From Massariosphaeria phaeospora (lineage: Eukaryota; Ascomycota; Dothideomycetes; Pleosporales), in assembly GCA_011032825.1 (NCBI GenBank), contig JAADJZ010000041.1:1-64000 (forward strand): a stretch of DNA of 64,000 nt, given 5' to 3'. Of the stretch, positions 56,307 through 64,000 are shown in pieces. The notes below the pieces were generated by a model, which was given only the letters and a program-made list of their open reading frames with translations, was not told the DNA's origin and did no database searches. Within the stretch, counting starts at the first letter, position 1; each line of letters opens with the position of its first letter. The position numbers and the translations under genes are program-made.

Positions 56307-59262
56307 TAGTACAACTAATAAGCTACTTCAACATTAAAACATGTATTTTGTTTCAACTTTAACGCGTTACAACTTTACTAATATAAACTCAATCAAAGCT
56401 GCGATTAAAGCAATTGAATTAAGTAAAGCTAGCGCATCTTTTTCGTATCGCAAAGTTGCAAAATAGTTTAATGTTAATCGCACAACACTGTTGCGAAGGT
56501 ACAAAAGCAAAACGCAGTTCTACGCAGCTGCATTAGAAAAACAGCAATTACTTAACTTATAACAAAAAGCAAAGCTTGTACAGTACATAAAAAAATGCAC
56601 AAAGCAAAGCTTGCTACCTACAAAAAAGATAGTACAAAATTTCGCTAGCGTAGTTGCAAAACACAAAGCTTTGTATGCGTAGGTTTTGCGCTTTCTACAT
56701 CGCTACGCTAACGAGCTTACTACTAAATAAAGCGCTAAAATTAATTGCAATCGTTACTAAGCTAACTTACATAAGAAATACAACTTATACTTTTAACTAC
56801 TGCACAAGAAAATGCATAAGTACAGCGTTAAAGCGCGCAATACTTATAATATAAATAAAAAAAGCTTTTTTGTTAGCATTACTACACGCTTAAAACGCGT
56901 CTTTTTTAAAGCAGTTTAGTAGGCAAAATTGCGTACAGCAGCTATACAAGATAGAAATAAAAAATAAATTACGCTTTTAGCTTGTATTTGCGCTAATAGT
57001 AAAGCGCTGCCGCTTGCTTTTATTTACGAAAAAAAAGCTAGCTTGCAATTAAGCTAGGTTAACAACGTTAAAGCTAGAAAACACTAAGTATTTATAGCAA
57101 ACTCAACTTTAGAATAAACAAACAACGATATTAGATTAGCTTAGCTTAAGCAGCTGTTTAAGCGCTACACAAAGCAAAAAGCGCGCTAGCAATAGCGCTT
57201 TTTTTTCGTTGATAGCTACGGCAGCTACTTTACGCGCAAGTTTATAAACTTTTGCAACGCTAAAAAGATTCTACTAGCTGTTTTTTTTCTTTATTTAACT
57301 TACACTTTACAGCTGCTTAATGTAGTATTGTTTTTTTTTTTTTTAAACTACTACTTGCAAGAACTCAACTGCTACCTACACTAATCGCAAAAGCTTGTTA
57401 GCGTTAAGAAAAGCAACTTTTTTTTAATATTTTAGTTAGCGTAGGGTACTACAATAAAGAAAGAAACTATATAGAAAAGTTTTAAAGCTACAAGCGTATA
57501 GCTAATAAATGCAAAAGTTATACTCAAACGCTTTAACACTACTACTTTAGATTAAAATAAAAATACAAAACTGCAAAAGCTTAGTAATAGAAATAGTTAG
57601 AATAATGTACAAAAAATTCTAGACACTGCAGTTGCAAATAAAACAAAAAGTAAAGCTAAACGCTTTGCTAGTACATTACACTTTCTATAGGTTCAAAACG
57701 AGCTACTCTACTACAAAAACAATAGCCTTTGCGCGGTACTTACTACGAAACGAAAGTATAAAAAGAAAAGTAAAGTTTTTAACTTGCAGCAGCGTAAAGA
57801 GTATTATAGCAGCGCTGTACTATAAAGTCCTTGCAAGATCTAAAAAGCTTAAGTGCGCGAAATAGTTAAATAGCGCAAAAAAAAGCAGCAAAAACTCTAA
57901 AAAACTTAGGCAAAAGAGCTTAAAGCTGCTGCTACACTATATAAAACAAAAATAGTAAAAAAAGCAAAAGCGCTGCGACAAATTACAAAAAAGCAGCGCA
58001 ATAAGAAGCAAAAAGCGAAAGCTGCAAATCTAGCTGCCGCGCGCGCGCTTAAAAAGCAGCAACGCAACGCTGCAACTTTACAAAAATCTTGCGATACACT
58101 AAAAAAAAGCAAGCAAGCAGCTTTACTTAGCGCTGTAGCAAAATTTACAAAAAAGCGTTGTGTTGTAGGTGCTGCAAGTAGTGTTAATGCTGCATTTCTA
58201 CTACTATAGCTTCTACTTAAAACTACTACGCAAAGCCGCTAAATTAAAGTACTACAAAAATTCAAATAGTGCAAAAAATGCGCAAGCTTCTATATAGTAC
58301 TACACTAAAAAATCTTATAAAACTTAAATTAATATGTAGCTCTACAGCTTCGTTTTTGCGAGTGCTAATTTTAGTTAAAGTAGCTTATTAGTTGTACTAG
58401 CTTATCGCGCGCACGGGCACTGTATGCTAAAGCTTTTTGTTCTACTTAGTAAAGTGTTCTACTTAGTAGTAGATTACGTTACATAAAAAAATGTATAAAG
58501 CAAAGCTTGCTACTTACACGCAAAATAGTAAAGAATTTTACAAATGTAGTTGCAAAATAAAACGCGTTAAATATATAAGTTACTTAGTTTTTACATTGCT
58601 ATTAAGTTAACTTTACTACTAAATAAAGCGCTAGAATTAATTGCAATCGTTACTAAGCTAACTTATATAAAAAATACAACTTATACTTTTAAATACTACA
58701 CGCGAAAATCTAAGAGTACAACGTTAAGCCGCGTAATATCTATAATATAAATAAAAAAAGCTTTTTGTTAGTATTACAACACGCTTAAAACGTGTTTTTT
58801 TAAAGCTATTTAGCAGGCAAAGTTGCGTACCGCGGCTATCTAAAATAGTAATAGAAAATAGATTATGCTTTTAGCTTGCGTTTGTAGCAATAGAAAAGCG
58901 CTGCCGCTTGCTTTTATATATAAAAAAAAAACTAGGTTATAATTAAGCTAGGTAAACAACGTTAAAGCTAGAAAACTCTAAGTTTTTATAGCTAATTTAA
59001 CTTTAGAATAGACTAGTAACAACATTAAATTAGCATTGCTTAAGCAAGTGTTTAAATAATACACGAAGTAAAAAGCGCAATAGCAATAGCGCTTTTTTAT
59101 TCTTAATAGCTATAGTAGCTACTTTACGCGCGATTTTATAAACTTTTGCAACACTAATAAAGTTCTATTATGTATTTTTTTTCTTTATTTAACGCACACG
59201 TTACAGCTGCTTAATGTAGTATTATTTTTTTCTCTTTTAAATTACTACTTGTAGGAACTTAA

Positions 59263-59773
59263 TGTTACAAATAGAAATAATACTAGGTATCGTAGACTAA
59301 GCAACGACGTAGAAAAGTTGTTTAAGCTCGTAGAATCGCAAGATAGAAGTACAATAACGCGCGAAGCAGAATTAAGTTAGTAGTTACGTAACAGCGCTTA
59401 GTTTTAGCAAATTAAGTAAAACAACGCTTAGTTTTGGTAGACTAAGTAGAACTACGCTTAGAGTACTTAAGCTGCTTAGGCTAAGTATACTAAGTAAGCA
59501 AAGCAAAATACTTTTAGCAAGAAATTATAGAACTATATAGATTAGTAGAATTTCTTTTACAATTTAAGTTCTTTGTAGTTAACTCTTTTAAGTACATTTT
59601 ATACATAGATTAGATCTATAGGCAACAAATTGTTACTTTGTTATTCTATTAAAATAGAATTGAAATTGTTCTTTTACGTTGTCGTTAAGCTTTTCGAATA
59701 CAAAACAATTTCTTAGGCGGAATCTTCGAGTTCGATAATAGTTACCTTTAGTAAGAGAATACCTCTAATAACA
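59263..59773. mobile_element. Probable solo LTR of another retrotransposon
   Basis: 511 bp with TGTTACAA...AATAACA ends (TGTTA/TAACA as in Copia LTRs). No internal region is present. The flanking 5-mers, CTTAA and CTTGT, do not match well, and P5 sequence on the left is joined to a different P copy on the right. Confidence 0.5.
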
Positions 59774-60919
59774 CTTGTATTGTATACTCTTTGCTATATT
59801 TTTGCTTTGTAGTACTTATACGCTTTAGCTACTTAACGTTGTTTATTTTAAACTTTTTTCTAGCGCCTACTTTAAAGAGCTTACTAGTTACTTTTAAAGA
59901 ACTTAAAAGCTTTTTGCAGTTAAGAAAAAAAACTTCTTTCTACTATTCTAGAAAGCGTAGGAGTTTTTCTTTACAACAAAAATTATTTTTAAGTTTTTTA
60001 AAGCTACTAGTATATAGCCTATAAAACTAGAGGTTATACTTAATTAGTTCTAAAAAGAAAAAAATAGAAAGTAGAAAAATAGTAAATTATAGTTTTTAGC
60101 ACTTAAGAATAGTAACTAGCGTAAAATAAAACGTTTTTTACGCTTTGCAGTAAAAAATAACGCTATAGAAAAAGCAAAGTTGCTTTTTTAAACGCTTTAC
60201 TAACTCTAAGTGCAAAACGAGCTACTATACTATAAAAACAATAGGCTAAAAAAAGCGCTTACTACTAAAAAGAAGCAAAAAAAGCGCAGCAAGCTTCTTA
60301 ACCTATAGTAGCAAAAGAAGTACTATAATAGTACTGTTTTTTAGTTTTTGCAAAAGATTAAAGAAGCACGTGCATAGAAAGTAGTAAAACAATAAAAAAA
60401 GCATAAAAAGCAGCTTGCAAAAGCAAATAGAAAAGAGCTTTTAGCTGCTGCTAAGCTACTCTAAAAGTAGCAAAAAAAGAAAAAGCGTGTAGCAAAAAAA
60501 AAACTAAAGTAGTACGTGCTAGAAAGTAGGCTAAGAAAAGAGTTGCGCGCGCTACTTAAATCGTAGCCTAAAATACTAAAAAAGCATTTTAAACTACTTA
60601 AAAAAGCAAGCGCAAAGCTTTAGATTTTTTTTTACTAATGCTTAAGCAATAGAAACGTAGTAGCAGCTTTGCAGCTATTGCAAAGCTTTTAAAAGCTATA
60701 CAAAAAGCTCTACTTAAAGTTAACTTTTATAGCCGCGCTATTAAGCTTCTACGTAAATATAATTAGTATAAGTTAACTACGAGCACGTATACAGTTGCTT
60801 TACTAAAAAATATTATAATAATAGCTATTGTAGCTGCTGCAATAACTTTATTTTTGAAGTAGTAAGCATAGTATTCTTTAGGCGCTGCGCAATTTTAAGC
60901 GCTACGCGCACAAGTATAG
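59774..60919 (+). mobile_element. P8: 3' half of a pogo/Fot1-like transposon
   Basis: Plus-strand transposase remnants resume slightly upstream of where P5 stops (YLYALAT-RCLF near 59810-59835) and continue to the basic C-terminal tail (about 60560). The right terminus is GCGCACAAGTATAG followed by TA. The sequence is clearly a different copy from P5. Confidence 0.7.
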
Positions 60920-60921
60920 TA

Positions 60922-61515
60922 GAGAATAGCTTCGGTGCAACTAATATAGCTTCTTTACTACTTGTAGCCTCTACAACACGCGCTTTGCTTTGATTTTTTA
61001 GAATTTTTTGTTTTAAAGCTAGCTTTTTGCTTTTTTAAACTAATTGTAGAGATTTTCTAGCGTTTGCAGCGTTTTTTTCTTGTTGTTTACTTGCTTAAAA
61101 CGCTTAAAGTTCCGCAGCTTTCGTAGCTTTCTTTTTCTTTTCTGCTTTTTTAACTTTTTGTTGCTTTGCTTTTGCTTTTTCTTGCTGCTACTTTTTATAC
61201 AAAGTTGTAGCTTCTTTTAGCTATTTTGCTTTTGTTTTTTGTAATTTTTTTAACTTTGCATTTCTTTGTTTTACAACTTTGCGCGCGCGTGTTTCTTTTA
61301 CTTTTTTAAAACTCTAAAATACTATACTACTATAATATTCTTAACGCTGCTGCAAGTTTAAAATTTTACTTTTTTTTTTATATTTCTTTTTAACTGTAAA
61401 AGCGTTGCGTAAGCTTTTATTTTTATAGTGCAGTAGCTCGTTCTGCACTTGCAGCAAATAAAGTAATAAACTTAACTACTACGCTTTCGTTGCGGCTGTA
61501 TCTTTTATAGCAACG
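60922..61515 (-). mobile_element. P9: fragment of a pogo/Fot1-like transposon
   Basis: The C-terminal basic tail of a P-type transposase on the minus strand (Lys/Arg/Ala/Leu-rich) lies between P8 and the Gypsy-2 LTR, which truncates it. Confidence 0.6.
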
Positions 61516-61726
61516 TGTAAGAAAATCGCCAAGGTAGGCAAGTTCCAATGTAGAAAGTAATAAATTAATGCAGTTCTATTTATGAAATAAAAGAGCCTTT
61601 TATACTTTCTGCGCTACGCCGGAATTCGTCGAAGCTTAGCCAAAAGTTAGCAAGGCAATTTCGTACGAGATTGCTCTAACTAAGGCCTAGCGGCTAAGGC
61701 ATTCTATTAAGCATCCGCTTATTACA
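61516..61726 (-). repeat. Gypsy-2 3' LTR
   Basis: 211 bp. Shares AATCGCC near its start and GGCTAAGGCATTCTATTAA-type and CTTATTACA sequence at its end with the Gypsy-1 LTRs. The partner copy is not in the window, so the ends are set by comparison only. Confidence 0.7.
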
Positions 61727-61859
61727 TAAGCTTTCTCGCGTTTGTTAGAGTAAACACAGAAACGCTTAGGCCTCTAGAAAAATTCTTCGAAGAATTCTTG
61801 CTCTAGCAAGGTAGCGACTAAAGCTGCTCGCACCTGTTATAAGCTTCTTTTCTTAACTA

Positions 61860-62910
61860 CAAACTTTTTAGCTGCTCTCTTTGCAGCTTTTGCCTCGCTG
61901 TCCTCGCTCTTCGCGCGTTTCCGCAGCTCCTGCTTTATTATAGTAAAAAAGAATACTACTCTAAAAAAGCTGTCTGCGTTGGCTAGCTCGTCCACGCCTG
62001 TTTCTGCGTCGCGCCGGTCGAAGCGTCAGCGTAAGGTTGAAGCTCTTGTTAATTTGAAAGTTAGTAATGTCAGCTCTGCTGATAAGCAGCCGGTCGCGTC
62101 TCCGCTGCCTGCGAAGAAAAAGCAAAAAGCAACTTAGAAAAAGAGTAACTTGAAGGATTACGCGCTTGTTCGTGAGGCTTAGACTTTCTGCGCTCGTTGC
62201 GTAGAGAACATAGATTACCGCTTTAAGCTCTGCATAATGCTTCTTAAGCGCGGCCTCAAGATAACTTGCCTCGCCTGTTATGACGCTTATGTGTTATGTT
62301 GTCTAGTAAGTTCTAGTGCCCTGCCTGTTAGTTCTTTTCTAACTTTTTAGATTCCGTTCAACTTTCATGCCGATATTGACGACATTCTTGCGCTCAAGCT
62401 TAACCTCGTCGACAACTCGCTTAGTTCTAAGGTAACGCTAAAGAAAATGAACAACGTCGTCTAGGCTATACTTTCTAGGCTCAAGATAGAGATCGCGCGT
62501 ATAGAAGCGAAAGAAGTAGCTGCTAGTAAACATTTCTACGTTAATCGCTTGTCTCTGCTCGTCAAGGTCTTAACTGTCTAGCATATTAAAGCAATTAAAA
62601 GTCTTAAAGTTGTGTTTGAGAATGTCGTTAGCATGCTAACTCGTGTAGTAAGTTTTTTAACTAGTTCTAGTTAAGTCTGCTGTTAACATTGTTTTAGAAT
62701 AAAACCTTTGCGAGTAGCTTCGACTAGGTTGTTAGTGCTTTCGACTAGCTTGCTGCTTTAAGTAGTCGTAACTTTTAACTGTTTAGTTTGCAAGCCGAAC
62801 TTTTTTGTAGCGCGTTTAAAACTACTCTTGCGTTTACTAGCATAGACCTAAGCTAGGATAACGGTAGAAGTTTCGGCGCTAGAGTAGGTAACGCGTCGGT
62901 TCTTTCTCTT
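61860..62910 (+). pseudogene. Accessory gene of Gypsy-2, antisense to pol, two introns, zinc-finger-like
   Basis: Plus-strand frame with only a few RIP stops. A basic segment (SASRRSKRQRKVEALVNLKV) is followed by CARCVENIDYRFKLC and CLACYDAYVLC, a CxxC...C...CxxC...C pattern that suggests zinc binding. Intron 1 62306-62350 (GTAAGT...TTTTTAG) and intron 2 62648-62697 (GTAAGT...TTTTAG) restore the frame. Exon 2 encodes a helical region (DIDDILALKLNLVDNSL). Exon 3 ends at about 62913. The start codon is not clear. Not part of any standard Gypsy polyprotein; it is either a captured host gene or an element-borne accessory protein. Confidence 0.6.
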
Positions 62911-63299
62911 TAGAATAAAAACGTTGATATGTAGATTTTCTTTCTTGCTAGTTAGCCAAACTGCTAGGGCGTTTCTGCTAAGGCGTTTCTGCTTGAGATA
63001 CTCTTCGCCTAATAAATTCTAAACTAAGTTTCTAAACATACTGTGCTTGTAACTAGTAAGATCTTTAAATAAGTGTTGCTAACAGCGAAAAGTGAAATTT
63101 TCCTCGCTCTCTCGTTCTCTAGCGGCGACGTCTATTTGCGGTTTTAGCGTCTAGTTGTCCTAGAGATTAGATTTCTCAACACGAAGCTTTGAGAGAGCTG
63201 TTTGTTGTCGTCTTAGTAAAGTGCTAAAGCGTTTTCCCAAACTAACAAGGCTTTTGTATTTCTAAGATTTTTAACAGGCTCTTAAGTTTCTTAATCGTA

Positions 63300-64000
63300 C
63301 TCAACCTATTTCACTTGGTATTGCTTTTGCTAGCTTTTTCTAACCTTCTTTCGTCGCTTTGCTGTAATACTCTCGACGAGGTATTCTGCTGCTTCCTTGA
63401 TTTGAATGCTAGCTAGGCGCTAGTTTGTAATGACTTAGCTGTTAAGAAAGTTGCTTGCCGCGAGCCTTAGCTAGTTTATAGAGAAAATTAGATTGATCTT
63501 AGGCAGCGTGTCTAGGCGGACGTTAGCTGCGGATTTAACTTCTAGTACGGAGAACTTGCTATTCTTTTAGTTAAGTTTCTTGCTAGAGCGGCTGTTGGAG
63601 AGCTGTTTACTATATTGCAGCTAAACTTTGTTTTCTACTCGCAGAATAAGCGCTTCTTTGCAGTGTTTGTTCGCCTATTTTTTTTGCTCTTATTAGGCTT
63701 CAGCCATCGCCGCCTAAGCGAAGTCGACTACTTTTTTGATTTTCCGCGCTATGTCTAAGGCGCTTTGGGCTAGGTTAAAAAAGTTCTAATGCAAAGCGTC
63801 CGCGGTTTTATTAGCTTCGAACTAGATCGGGTTCATTTCGTAACTGTGTTGTAAAAAAAACGAGCTAACTTTTGTAGAGACCGCTTCTCTGCCTTGGATA
63901 GCGATTTGAACTATCGAGCACAGCGCTGCCTAGTTCTTCTAGTCTTAATCTACAAAAGAGCGAAAAACGGATTTAATCGTTAAATTCGCTTTCTTCGTGG
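63300..64000 (-). pseudogene. Gypsy-2 integrase C-terminus and chromodomain
   Basis: Minus strand from 64000: integrase tail (AAMAEA--EQKK-ANKHCKEAL near 63720-63650), the RVENKV-LQYSK SH3-like segment, SRSSKKLN-KNSKFSVLEVKS, and the chromodomain start EAAEYLVESITAKR near 63400-63350. Stops replace Trp and Gln. The order matches Gypsy-1. Confidence 0.8.

Larger units (their letters stand above)
53232..58422 (+). mobile_element. P7: pogo/Fot1-like transposon inside CCHC-pogo-2
   Basis: TA duplication (53230-53231, 58423-58424). The left end is TAGTGCTTGTGCGCGCAATA and the right end (complement) CAGTGCCCGTGCGCGCGATA. Removing the inner P6 with its TA leaves 2139 bp. Transposase on plus: RTTLLRRYKS near 56490, YNINKKSFFVSITTRLKRVF near 56840, later core to about 57300, basic tail to 58100. 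P6 landed within its left inverted repeat. Confidence 0.88.
51438..58479 (+). mobile_element. CCHC-pogo-2, inserted in P5 and itself interrupted
   Basis: TA duplication (51436-51437, 58480-58481). Inverted repeats start ACGTAATCCACTACTAAG with a tandem ACTAAGTAGAACACTCT-type unit, as in copy 1. Subtracting the inner P7 with its TA leaves 1849 bp, against 1863 bp for copy 1. Plus-strand transposase remnants: VHNFNKTSF near 52000-52030, an IYQLLILDSYKSYF core segment near 52350-52400, and a C-terminal zinc knuckle CRNCGKTRHNARTY near 53085-53130. Its last bases follow P7 at 58425-58479. Confidence 0.88.
51136..59262 (+). mobile_element. P5: pogo/Fot1-like transposon, outermost layer of a nest
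   Basis: The left end starts CAGTGCCCGTGCACCGG after TA (51134-51135) and is the least RIP-altered terminus of the family. The transposase N-terminus (AAIKAI..., helix-turn-helix TTLLRR) runs to 51437, resumes at 58480 exactly after the inserted element, and continues through the DDE core (IYNINKKSFLL near 58750) to 59262, where a solo LTR cuts it. The right end is missing. Confidence 0.82.
61516..64000 (-). mobile_element. Gypsy-2: chromodomain Gypsy element carrying an extra gene (runs off the window)
   Basis: It begins with a 211-bp LTR (61516-61726) related to Gypsy-1's (TGTAA...AATCGCC start, TTATTACA end). The minus-strand pol end lies at 64000-63300, and about 1.5 kb of plus-strand, gene-like sequence sits between pol and the LTR. 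Gypsy-1 lacks this. GC content is visibly higher than in Gypsy-1, so RIP is lighter. The other LTR is outside the window. Confidence 0.82.

Overview
The window is from a filamentous ascomycete (Pezizomycotina; Dothideomycetes is my guess, not proven). Genes carry short 42-62 bp introns with GT...AG ends. The transposon families are typically fungal. GC-richer gene islands alternate with long AT-rich blocks in which transposon coding sequence is riddled with TAG/TAA stops where Trp and Gln codons are expected. That is the mark of repeat-induced point mutation (RIP, mainly C to T before A). No rRNA, tRNA or CRISPR was recognised.

Layout. 1-6421 is a gene island: an FAD-linked oxidoreductase (minus) and a nine-exon cytochrome P450 (plus), divergently transcribed from a 1.1 kb intergenic region, then a charged hypothetical protein. 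6422-9534 is a complete hAT DNA transposon with an 8-bp target duplication. 9535-14858 is a second island with a PD-(D/E)XK-nuclease-like protein, two gene relics and a weak two-exon hypothetical. A hAT fragment and an orphan reading frame follow. 16567-24476 is a hAT holding a second hAT, which holds a pogo-type element. This stack split a small conserved fungal gene whose halves lie at 24477-24916 and 16405-16566. 24917-27138 holds an aminoglycoside-phosphotransferase-like gene and the start of another gene cut off by a transposon.

27139-34400 is a row of pogo/Fot1-like elements. 34440-41440 is an inverted-repeat-rich (foldback-like) sequence into which a chromodomain Ty3/Gypsy element (34950-40917) inserted. 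42355-47753 is a young Copia element with nearly identical LTRs. 48090-50039 is an intact trypsin-like protease gene isolated among repeats. 51136-60919 is a nest of pogo-type elements five levels deep counting a 910-bp foldback element, with a solo LTR. 61516-64000 is the start of a second Gypsy element that carries an extra intron-containing gene on the opposite strand from pol.

How it fits together. The P450 and FAD oxidoreductase could act in one secondary-metabolite pathway (inference from adjacency only). The rest records repeated insertion followed by RIP. Boundaries were set by terminal inverted repeats plus target duplications. They were checked by subtracting inner elements: the three hATs come to 3.0-3.1 kb, four pogo-like copies to 2.11-2.14 kb, and two CCHC-pogo copies to 1.85-1.86 kb. 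All coordinates and translations were read by eye. Family names rest on motif recognition, not on searches.
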